Positions 54,473 through 61,863 of a DNA stretch of 64,000 nucleotides are shown here, piece by piece. The stretch covers positions 27,871-91,870 of the forward strand of contig CAJUFF010000001.1 in NCBI GenBank assembly GCA_910585505.1, in the 5' to 3' direction. The position numbers and the translations under genes were made by a program. This stretch comes from an uncultured Ruminiclostridium sp. Lineage in GTDB: Bacteria; Bacillota; Clostridia; Oscillospirales; Ruminococcaceae. Positions within the stretch are counted from its first letter, which is position 1. Each line of letters begins with the position of its first letter. The notes below the pieces were generated by a model. The model worked only from the letters and a program-made list of their open reading frames with translations, was not told the DNA's origin and did no database searches.

Positions 54473-55927
54473 ATGTACCCCATCTCAGTTCAGCAATACC
54501 ACCCCCCTTTTCGTCCCTTTACCGACAAGGATTTTCTTGAAAGCGAAATATCCTCATGGAAGGTCTCCCCCGCCCGCGCCCTGCAAATAAAAGGAACCCT
54601 CTACTATCGCGGCGACCACGATATTCTCCGCCGCCGACGCACGGTAATCGGCGAAAGGGGCGTACCCGAAGAAATCACCAATCTTCCCAATAACAAAACC
54701 GTATACAACCTTTACGCCAAAATGGTGACCCAGAAAGCCAACTATCTTTTGGGAAAACCCTTCGTCCTTCAAAGCGACGACCCCGATTACAATTGCGCGC
54801 TGAAAACCGTGTTTGACAAGGAATTTATGCGTATACTGAAAAACGCGGGAAAAGCCGCCCTTAACGGAGGAATAGCTTGGCTTTATCCCTATTTTGACGG
54901 CGAAAGCAAGCTCCGCTTCCGAATCTTCCCCGCCTACGAAATTCTCCCCTTTTGGAAAGACAGCGACCACACCGAAGCAGAAGCGGCGGTAAGATTGTAC
55001 CAAGTTGAGGTATACGACGGAAATACGCCTTTTTTACAGGAAAAAGTCGAATTATATACCGAAAACGGAATTTCCCGCTTTACCTTAAGAAACGGCAGCT
55101 TAATACCCGACCTTGACCGCAATAACCACCCCTTCCGCCGTCCGTATGCCGTCAGGACAAAACGGGGAAAGGCCGAAGCGGCATATTGCTGGGAAAAGCT
55201 CCCGCTTATTCCCATAAAAAGCGGGGAAAGCGAAATTCCCCTTCTGAAAAAGGTAAAGTCGCTTCAGGACGGTTTAAACCTCATGCTTTCCGACTTTGAA
55301 AACAATATGCAGGAGGACGCAAGAAACACGATTCTTGTCCTTAAAAACTACGACGGAACGAATTTAGGCGAATTTAGGCGCAATTTGGCCGCATACGGAG
55401 CTGTAAAGGTGAGATGCGACCGCGACGCACAGGGGGGCGTGGATACCTTGGAGGTAAACGTAAATCCCGAAAACTACAAAACAGTGATAACCCTATTGAA
55501 AAACGGAATAGTGGAAAACGCCATGGGGTTTTCCCGAAACGAGATCTCGTCGGGCGGCTGGAACTCCGGCACTCCGAATCAGCTTAACATAAAGTCGATG
55601 TACACCGATATCGACCTTGACGCCAACGATATGGAAACCGAGCTTCAAGCCGCCTTTCAAAAGCTTTTCCCCTTTGCGGACACATACCTTTATTTAAGCG
55701 GAAAAGGAAATTTTTCCAAAGCGAAAGCGGAAATAATTTTTAACCGCGATATGCTTATAAACGAAACGGAAGCCATTGCCAACTGTATAAATTCCCTTAA
55801 GCTTCTCTCCGAGGAAACCGCAATCGCGCAACATCCTTGGGTAACCGACCCGCAGACGGAAGCGGAGCGCCTTAAGGCTCAGAAATCATACTATAAAAAG
55901 ATAAACAAACAGGAGCGAAGCGACTAA
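54473..55927 (+). CDS. Phage portal protein, SPP1 gp6-like
   Basis: 484 residues; dodecameric ring at the capsid vertex through which DNA passes. KTVYNLYAKMVTQKANYLLG, GIAWLYPYFDGESKLRFRIF and GFSRNEISSGGWNSGTPNQL are typical of this family. AGAAAGGAGCAGCC precedes the ATG. The last six codons (QERSD and stop) lie inside a 100-bp repeat that recurs at 57992, an odd overlap of gene end and repeat. Confidence 0.9.
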   Translation: MYPISVQQYHPPFRPFTDKDFLESEISSWKVSPARALQIKGTLYYRGDHDILRRRRTVIGERGVPEEITNLPNNKTVYNLYAKMVTQKANYLLGKPFVLQSDDPDYNCALKTVFDKEFMRILKNAGKAALNGGIAWLYPYFDGESKLRFRIFPAYEILPFWKDSDHTEAEAAVRLYQVEVYDGNTPFLQEKVELYTENGISRFTLRNGSLIPDLDRNNHPFRRPYAVRTKRGKAEAAYCWEKLPLIPIKSGESEIPLLKKVKSLQDGLNLMLSDFENNMQEDARNTILVLKNYDGTNLGEFRRNLAAYGAVKVRCDRDAQGGVDTLEVNVNPENYKTVITLLKNGIVENAMGFSRNEISSGGWNSGTPNQLNIKSMYTDIDLDANDMETELQAAFQKLFPFADTYLYLSGKGNFSKAKAEIIFNRDMLINETEAIANCINSLKLLSEETAIAQHPWVTDPQTEAERLKAQKSYYKKINKQERSD

Positions 55928-56010
55928 TTGTCCTTTCCGCTTCCCTTTCGGACTCCGAAAGGGAAGTAGGGGAGTCCAAAGGACGGGGGCAACGCCCCCA
56001 AAGCTTGTGT
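55911..56010. repeat. 100-bp intra-prophage repeat, copy 1
   Basis: Matches 57992-58091 with one visible difference. It holds hairpin CTTCCCTTTCGG / CCGAAAGGGAAG and hairpin GGGGGC / GCCCCC. Two outer pairs, GTCCTTT/AAAGGAC and GGACTCC/GGAGTCC, could fold the whole into one structure. It includes the last codons and stop of the portal gene and could act as a terminator or processing site. Confidence 0.85.
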
Positions 56011-56043
56011 GTTTTTTTACACTGCTATAATTTTTTAAATTGC

Positions 56044-56155
56044 TATAATAACCATATTGAAACAGGATAAAATCATAGTCAAAACGGCTATTACGCCCGA
56101 AACAATATTAACCGATTAAAAACCATTTTTTAAATTATTAATCGGTTAACATTAT
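56044..56155. repeat. Degenerate double-hairpin repeat inside the prophage
   Basis: TATAATAACCATATTGA...AGTCAAAACGGCTATTA, spacer CGCCCGAAACA, then TTAACCGATTAAAAA...ATTAATCGGTTAA. It is the reverse orientation of the copy at 724-845, with point changes. The GGATAAAATC loop is kept. It lies in the gap before the scaffold gene. Confidence 0.65.
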
Positions 56156-56200
56156 CAAACCCCGCGCCCATTCCGCAGGAAAAAAAGAAAGGAACCGAAA

Positions 56201-56701
56201 ATGACATTTAACGAACAGTTAAGGGAGCTGAACCTTACGGAGGAACAGTTAAAAACCATCAACACGGCGCTGAAAGCCGAATATGTACCCAAAACCGAAT
56301 ATGAAAGGCTTTTCGATAATCTTAACGCCGCAAAATCCGAACATAAAAAGAAAACGGAGTTTTTAAAACAATCGGCAGCGGACAAGCTGGAACGGCAGAA
56401 AAGGCTTTATGAGCTTAAACTGAAAGATAACTTATTGGATATTGCCATCGAAGAAGCGGGCGCCAAAAGCCGCGAAATAGTGCGCGCCCTGATAGATACG
56501 GAAAAGGTGGAGATTAAGGAGGATAAGCTTACGGGGCTTACTCCTCAGCTTACCGAGCTGAAAAAAAACGCCCCCTTTCTGTTTGAGAAAAAGCTTATGT
56601 ATCTCACGGGGTATTCTCCTGAAGCTTCGTCGGATCTGATACCCAAGATAAATACGGCGGATATGACTTATTCTCAGGCAGTGGCTTTTCTCGATAATTG
56701 A
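56201..56701 (+). CDS. Phage capsid scaffolding protein (GP20-like)
   Basis: 166 residues, mostly alpha-helical and charged; a coiled coil is likely at about 40-85 (YERLFDNLNAAKSEHKKKTE onward). It fits the GP20 minor structural/scaffold family that guides prohead assembly. GAAAGGAACCGAAA lies before the ATG. It is in the standard place between portal and major capsid genes. Confidence 0.82.
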   Translation: MTFNEQLRELNLTEEQLKTINTALKAEYVPKTEYERLFDNLNAAKSEHKKKTEFLKQSAADKLERQKRLYELKLKDNLLDIAIEEAGAKSREIVRALIDTEKVEIKEDKLTGLTPQLTELKKNAPFLFEKKLMYLTGYSPEASSDLIPKINTADMTYSQAVAFLDN

Positions 56702-56862
56702 TGGATTTCGGTAAAAATCCCTTAGCGGTTATCCCCGAACGGGAAAGCTATTGTTATAAATCTTAATTTAACGGCTTTTTTCGTTGAAAAGGAGGCGATT
56801 AAAAAAGTAAAGTAATCATACCGAAAAACAAATCCAAACCAAAAAATGAAAGGAAACCGAAA

Positions 56863-57918
56863 ATGTCAAAATTCAACTCAAAAACCTTTAACCCCGAAGC
56901 CTTCGGAACCTACGTAAGCAAAATCCCCAACGTAAACAAAAGCGAGCTTGCCCGCTCCGAAGCGGTTGGCGGAAACGAAAACGCGAAGCTTGCCCTGTCG
57001 GGACAGTCCGGATCACTCTACGCCCGAATTCCTTATTTCGGAAGAATAACCGCCGCCACCTCCCAGAACAACGACGGCAATACCGATATGACCTCAAGCA
57101 GCACCACCACCTTTGAACAGGGCTTTATAGTAGCCTCCCGAATGGATAGTTGGACAGAACGCTCCTTCAGCCGCAGCATTACTGCCGGCGCGGACTTTAT
57201 GGACAATGTGGCCGAACAGATAGGCGAGTATAAGCAGGAGGTAAAGCAGGGCATTCTCCTCGCCATGCTCAAAGGCATATTCTCCATGAAAACTGACGGA
57301 ACCGATAAAAGAACGGCTGCCGCCAAAGAGTTTATCGAAGCCCATACCCTCGATATAACCGCCGAACCCGAACCGGAGGTGGGAGCTTCAACCCTTAACC
57401 GAGCGATACAAAAGGCCTGCGGCGACAACAAGTCCGCCTTCACCCTCGTGATTATGCACAGCCGCGTGGCTACAAACCTTGAAAATCTTCAGCTTATGAA
57501 GTACCTCACCTATACCGATAAGGACGGAATAACCCGCGACCTGGCTTTAGGCTCATGGAACGGCAGAGCGGTGCTGATCGACGACGGAATGCCCGTCGAG
57601 GAGAGCGCGGACGGCAGTCCCCTGTATACCACCTATATTTTAGGCAAGGGAGCAATTACGCTGGAGGACATCGGCGACTCGGTTCCCTACGAAATGAGCC
57701 GCGACGCCAAAACCAACGGAGGCGAGGATACCCTCTACGTAAGAGACCGCTATATCTGCGGCGCGGACGGTCTCTCATTTGAAAAGCCCGCCGATCTGAC
57801 CGGCTCCGCCTCCAACGCCAATCTTTCCGACGGGGCAAATTGGACGGTAATAAACGACGGAACAAATTCCGTGTCCCATAAGTCGATAGCCGTTGCGAGA
57901 ATAATCTCAAAGGGTTAA
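56863..57918 (+). CDS. Phage major capsid protein
   Basis: 351 residues, coat protein of the HK97-fold type found in Clostridial contractile-tail phages. YARIPYFGRITAATSQNNDG, FEQGFIVASRMDSWTERSFS and SRDAKTNGGEDTLYVRDRYI are characteristic. There is no separate protease gene in view, so maturation cleavage may not occur. AAAGGAAACCGAAA precedes the ATG. A 160-bp gap without a gene lies upstream. Confidence 0.88.
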   Translation: MSKFNSKTFNPEAFGTYVSKIPNVNKSELARSEAVGGNENAKLALSGQSGSLYARIPYFGRITAATSQNNDGNTDMTSSSTTTFEQGFIVASRMDSWTERSFSRSITAGADFMDNVAEQIGEYKQEVKQGILLAMLKGIFSMKTDGTDKRTAAAKEFIEAHTLDITAEPEPEVGASTLNRAIQKACGDNKSAFTLVIMHSRVATNLENLQLMKYLTYTDKDGITRDLALGSWNGRAVLIDDGMPVEESADGSPLYTTYILGKGAITLEDIGDSVPYEMSRDAKTNGGEDTLYVRDRYICGADGLSFEKPADLTGSASNANLSDGANWTVINDGTNSVSHKSIAVARIISKG

Positions 57919-57991
57919 CACTAATCTTTGGTCGACAGTTTTTTATCTGTAAACTGACCGAAAATTATAGCAATCCAATAAAAAGATAAAT

Positions 57992-58091
57992 AGGAGCGAA
58001 GCGACTAATTGTCCTTTCCGCTTCCCTTTCGGACTCCGAAAGGGAAGTAGGGGAGTCCGAAGGACGGGGGCAACGCCCCCAAAGCTTGTGT
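57992..58091. repeat. 100-bp intra-prophage repeat, copy 2
   Basis: Same as 55911-56010. It is preceded by AAAAAGATAAA, which matches the portal codons just upstream of copy 1 apart from a 4-base gap. This suggests that copy 2 came from a duplication of the portal gene end. It lies between capsid and head-tail connector genes, after a decayed hairpin repeat at about 57920-57970. Confidence 0.85.
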
Positions 58092-58164
58092 TTTTTACGC
58101 TGTTTGTAATTTTGTCTAAACTTTTTTTGGATTGCTATAGTATAAATAACCGGAAAGGAGCCGA

Positions 58165-58560
58165 ATGAAAAAAATAACCCGTTTGAACGCCCTGTTAACC
58201 GCATTGGGCTTCACCCCCGACCCCAACGAAAACGTTTCTCTTTTAAAATGGGCGTTGGAACAGGCGGAAAACTACGCAAAGCTCCAACTCAATCTCCCAT
58301 TGATACCCGCCGAGGCGGAAAAGCCCCTTTTAAACATAGCCGCGGGAGAATATCTGAAAGCAAAAAAAGCTCTTTACACCGAAGAAATCAAGCCGTTGTC
58401 CCCTTCCCCCGCTGTAAAACGCCTTGAGCTGGGAGACACAAAAACCGAATTTGACACCGATAACTTCACCACTCCCGAACAGCGTTTTGATTTACTCACC
58501 GAGTATCTTATAACAAGCGGAAAAACTCAACTGGAAGGATACAGAAAACTTAAATGGTAA
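58165..58560 (+). CDS. Head-tail connector protein
   Basis: 131 residues, helical, of the gp6-like/XkdH-neighbour connector type (LNALLTALGFTPDPNENVSL near the start). It would cap the portal after packaging. GGAAAGGAGCCGA lies before the ATG. Its end overlaps the next gene by 7 bases. Confidence 0.7.
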   Translation: MKKITRLNALLTALGFTPDPNENVSLLKWALEQAENYAKLQLNLPLIPAEAEKPLLNIAAGEYLKAKKALYTEEIKPLSPSPAVKRLELGDTKTEFDTDNFTTPEQRFDLLTEYLITSGKTQLEGYRKLKW

Positions 58561-58913
58561 ACGCAAGAAATGCGATAGAAAGCCTGTATACACATTCCTG
58601 CGACATATACGGCTATTTATCGGAGAAAGACGAAGAAAGCGGAATAACAGAGAAAAAAGAAGCCTTGCTGTACAAAAACCTTCCCTGCCGCCTGTCCTTT
58701 GAGCTTAGCTACCCGCTGGAGCAAACCGATAAAACAGCTAACTCCTCTCAGCGGGTAAAGCTCTTTCTCTCACCCGAAATCAATATCCCATGCGGCTGTA
58801 AGATTTTTGTTACCGTAAACGGCGAAACAATCTCCTTAGGCTACAGCGGAGAACAAGCACTCTACCCCACCCATAAGGAAATACGCCTTAAGCCTTTGGA
58901 AAAACACAAATAA
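58554..58913 (+). CDS. Head-tail adaptor protein
   Basis: 119 residues, beta-rich, resembling the XkdH/head-tail joining family. CDIYGYLSEKDEESGITEKK and CRLSFELSYPLEQTD followed by QRVKLFLSPEINIPCGCKIF are typical of this group. It overlaps the connector gene by 7 bases. No gp10/XkdI-type gene fits in the 38 bases before the next gene. Confidence 0.7.
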   Translation: MVNARNAIESLYTHSCDIYGYLSEKDEESGITEKKEALLYKNLPCRLSFELSYPLEQTDKTANSSQRVKLFLSPEINIPCGCKIFVTVNGETISLGYSGEQALYPTHKEIRLKPLEKHK

Positions 58914-58951
58914 AATCAATTAAAAAACCAAAAGAAAGGAGCGAATAAACC

Positions 58952-59368
58952 ATGGAAAACAAAATCATAAACGCCATAGCAAAGGCGCTTTCCTCCGAAT
59001 TCGGCAGCAAGTACACCGTTTACGCCGAAAAGGTAAAGCAGGGGGCGAAAAAACCCTGCTTCTTTATCAGCCCCGAAAGCGTCTGCGAAATTCCCTTCCC
59101 CATGGGACGGTATTTCAGGGAAAACATTTTTTCCGTAAGCTATTACCCCGAAGGGGAAAACAATAACCGCGAGTACGGAAGCGTGTTGGAGCGCCTGTAC
59201 CGCTGCCTCGAATATATCTCACTTCCCGACGGCCTTACAAGAGGCAGCCATATGAGCTGTACCGCCGACGGCGAGCTTCTTAAATTCACGGTGCACTACG
59301 ATATGTTTGTGTACAAGCCCAAAGAACCGGTTTCAAAAATGGAAAGGCTTCATTACAACCAAAAATAA
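58952..59368 (+). CDS. Tail terminator-like protein
   Basis: 138 residues, alpha/beta. KIINAIAKALSSEFGSKYTV, KQGAKKPCFFISPE and FSVSYYPEGENNNREYGSV resemble the Clostridial phage tail-terminator family (DUF6838). It would cap the tail tube before joining to the head. AAAGGAGCGAATAAACC precedes the ATG. It lies directly before the sheath gene. Confidence 0.7.
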   Translation: MENKIINAIAKALSSEFGSKYTVYAEKVKQGAKKPCFFISPESVCEIPFPMGRYFRENIFSVSYYPEGENNNREYGSVLERLYRCLEYISLPDGLTRGSHMSCTADGELLKFTVHYDMFVYKPKEPVSKMERLHYNQK

Positions 59369-59392
59369 ACAAAAAAGAAAGGAAAATAAATT

Positions 59393-60694
59393 ATGGCATT
59401 AGGAGGAGGTACCTTTACGGTACAGAACAAGCAGCTTCCCGGCGCTTACATCAACTTTGTTTCGGCTTCTTCCGCCAACGCGGCATTGTCCGAAAGAGGA
59501 ATCGTAACCATGCCACTTAAGCTTGACTGGGGAAGAGAGCGGGAAGTGTTTGAAGTGAATACGGAAAGCTTCCGAAAAAATTCGCGGGAGATTTTCGGAT
59601 ACGAATACACCCACGATAAATTAAAGGGCTTAAGAGATCTTTTCAAAAATGCCCGAACCCTTTACGCCTACCGCATAGGCGGTGGAGAAAAGGCCGCCAA
59701 CTCTTTCGCGAAAGCGAAATACGGCGGCGAAAGAGGAAACGCCCTTTCCGTCGCCATATCCGAAGAAAGCGAAAACCTTTTCACGGTAAAGACGCTTCTT
59801 GACGGAAAAGAGGTGGACATCCAAACCGTTTCGGGAGCAAACGAACTCAGTGGCAATCCCTACCTTGACTTTATCCCCGAAGCGGAGCTTGCCGCCACCG
59901 CGGGAACCCCCTTAAGCGGCGGCAGCGACAAAACCGACGCTGACGGCGATTACGCCGACTATCTGAACAAAATAGAAAGCTTCGGCTTCAACGTAATGGC
60001 GGCGGACGTCTCCGACAGTACGCTTAAAGGTATGTTCGCCGACTTCACCAAGCGTATGCGCGACGAAATGGGTATCAAATTTCAATTGGTGCTGCACGAT
60101 TATCCCGAAGCGGATCATATGGGAGTGATAAGCGTCAAAAACAAGGCGACCGACGAAAACGCCCCGAAGGAAAGCCTCGTCTACTGGGTCGCGGGAGCAG
60201 AAGCGGGCTGCGCAGTCAATAAAAGCTGTCAGAACAAACGCTACGACGGCGAATTTACCGTAAACACCGATTACACCCAATCACAGCTTAAAGCCGCTTC
60301 CGCCGGCGGTGAGTTCGTACTCCACAAAGTAGGCTCCGACATAAGAGTGCTGGAGGACAGAAACACCTTGACGACCCTTAACGAACAGTTGGGAGAGGTA
60401 TTCAGAGACAATCAGACGGTAAGAGTTACAGACCAGATCGCCAACGATATCGCGGTGCTGTTCAATACCAAATACTTGGGAACGGTACCCAATGACAGCG
60501 CGGGACGCGTTTCTCTCTGGACGGATATAGTGAAGCATCACGAGCAGTTGAAAAACATAAGAGCCATAGAAAATTTCAGCGACAGCGATGTGACCGTAAC
60601 TCAGGGCGAAACCAAAAAATCCGTAGCGGTAAACGACGCGGTTACGGTGGTAAACGCCATGAGCAAGCTTTATATGACAGTTAACGTAAACTAA
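59393..60694 (+). CDS. Contractile tail sheath protein, XkdK-like
   Basis: 433 residues. GGGTFTVQNKQLPGAYINFV at the start, GYEYTHDKLKGLRDLFKNAR, then SLVYWVAGAEAGCAVNKSCQ and VNDAVTVVNAMSKLYMTVNV at the end are typical of PBSX-type sheaths. The sheath contracts to drive the tube through the envelope, so the particle is a myovirus-type tail. AAGAAAGGAAAATAAATT precedes the ATG; the tube gene follows by 19 bases. Confidence 0.92.
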   Translation: MALGGGTFTVQNKQLPGAYINFVSASSANAALSERGIVTMPLKLDWGREREVFEVNTESFRKNSREIFGYEYTHDKLKGLRDLFKNARTLYAYRIGGGEKAANSFAKAKYGGERGNALSVAISEESENLFTVKTLLDGKEVDIQTVSGANELSGNPYLDFIPEAELAATAGTPLSGGSDKTDADGDYADYLNKIESFGFNVMAADVSDSTLKGMFADFTKRMRDEMGIKFQLVLHDYPEADHMGVISVKNKATDENAPKESLVYWVAGAEAGCAVNKSCQNKRYDGEFTVNTDYTQSQLKAASAGGEFVLHKVGSDIRVLEDRNTLTTLNEQLGEVFRDNQTVRVTDQIANDIAVLFNTKYLGTVPNDSAGRVSLWTDIVKHHEQLKNIRAIENFSDSDVTVTQGETKKSVAVNDAVTVVNAMSKLYMTVNVN

Positions 60695-60713
60695 AAAAGG
60701 AGAAAATGCAATA

Positions 60714-61196
60714 ATGCAGAACAACGTAATTATGCGCGCAAAAGACACCGTATTCGCCGCCCTCGCCGAGTGCTACGTAACAATAGGCTCCCGCCGCTAC
60801 AACTTTATGCAGGCCATCAACCTTGAAGCAAAATTCCAGAAGCACAAAACAGAGGTTCCCCTTCTGGGTCAGACGGGAAGAGGCAACAAGGCCAGCGGCT
60901 GGAAGGGAAAAGGCTCCGCCACCTTCCATTACAACACCTCAATTTTCCGCGAGCTTATGATAAGATATAAGGAAACGGGCGAGGACGTTTATTTTGAGAT
61001 TCAGATAAGCAACGAGGATAAGACCTCCGCCGCGGGAAGACAGACTATCGTGCTGATAGACTGCAACATAGACGGAGGCGTGCTTGCGAAGTTCGACGCG
61101 GACGGAGAGTATCTGGACGAAGAAATGAGCTTTACCTTTGAGGACTTCAAAATGCCCGAAAGCTTTACGGAACTGGACGGGTTTCTGACTAATTAA
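60714..61196 (+). CDS. Tail tube protein, XkdM-like
   Basis: 160 residues. AKDTVFAALAECYVTIGSRR and TEVPLLGQTGRGNKASGWKG are characteristic of the XkdM tube family; DEEMSFTFEDFKMPE follows near the end. Forms the inner tube inside the sheath. AAAGGAGAAAATGCAATA lies before the ATG. Order sheath, tube, chaperone matches PBSX. Confidence 0.92.
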   Translation: MQNNVIMRAKDTVFAALAECYVTIGSRRYNFMQAINLEAKFQKHKTEVPLLGQTGRGNKASGWKGKGSATFHYNTSIFRELMIRYKETGEDVYFEIQISNEDKTSAAGRQTIVLIDCNIDGGVLAKFDADGEYLDEEMSFTFEDFKMPESFTELDGFLTN

Positions 61197-61257
61197 AGCC
61201 TAAAATGGCGAAGGGCGGGTGGGATGGCAAAAACAAGAACAAGAAAGGAACAAAAAA

Positions 61258-61689
61258 ATGTCACAATTCCGACTTTTTATGAAACAAAACAAGCAAATCA
61301 GACAAAACGTAAAATACCCCGCCGTCTCCTCCCTGAGGGACGAAAGCGGTAATCCCCTTCAATGGGAATTCCGCCCCGTCACCTCCAGAGAGAACGACTT
61401 TATAAGAGACGAATGCACTTCCGAAATCCCCATAGCTGGAAAACCAAATATGTACCGTCCCAAGCTTAACGCATCCCTATATCTCCGAAAGCTTATCGCC
61501 GCCTCGGTGGTTTATCCAGACCTCTACGACACGGAGCTTCAGGACAGCTACGGCGTAAAATCACCGGAGGAGCTTATCTGCGCCATGGCCGACGAACCGG
61601 GCGAATACGGCGAGCTGGCCGCCTTTGTTCAAAAGCTGAACGGCTTCGACATATCCCTTGAGGAAAAGGCGGAACAGGCAAAAAACTGA
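61258..61689 (+). CDS. Tail assembly chaperone, short (unshifted) form, XkdN-like
   Basis: 143 residues. MSQFRLFMKQNKQIRQNVKY at the start and LRKLIAASVVYPDLYDTELQ in the middle are typical of XkdN-like chaperones, the counterpart of lambda gpG. It should bind the tape-measure protein during tail assembly. The ATG at 61258 has AAGAAAGGAACAAAAAA. The last sense codons lie on a slippery A AAA AAC, just before TGA. Confidence 0.88.
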   Translation: MSQFRLFMKQNKQIRQNVKYPAVSSLRDESGNPLQWEFRPVTSRENDFIRDECTSEIPIAGKPNMYRPKLNASLYLRKLIAASVVYPDLYDTELQDSYGVKSPEELICAMADEPGEYGELAAFVQKLNGFDISLEEKAEQAKN

Positions 61690-61859
61690 TAAACGGGGGC
61701 GACGGCGAAGCCAATTACGCTTATTACGCTCTCCACAAGCTTAATATTCTTCCCTCCGTATTCGCGGAAATGGAAGAAAACGAAAAAGCCTTTGTGATAG
61801 CCGCAATAAGAATAAGACTTGAAGACGAAAAACGCAGCGGGGACAAAAGGAGAAAATAA
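61258..61859 (+). CDS. Tail assembly chaperone, long form made by -1 frameshift
   Basis: At 61680-61686 the bases A AAA AAC form a canonical slippery heptamer in the zero frame, followed by TGA. A -1 slip continues through LINGGDGEANYAYYALHKLN, ILPSVFAEMEENEKAFVIAA and IRIRLEDEKRSGDKRRK to a TAA at 61857. ALHKLNILPSVF...FVIAAI matches the XkdN2-type extension known from Gram-positive myophages, the counterpart of lambda gpGT. The extension has no start codon of its own, and the following bases are G-rich and could pair to aid slipping. Slipping itself is inferred. Confidence 0.82.
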
Positions 61860-61863
61860 ACCG

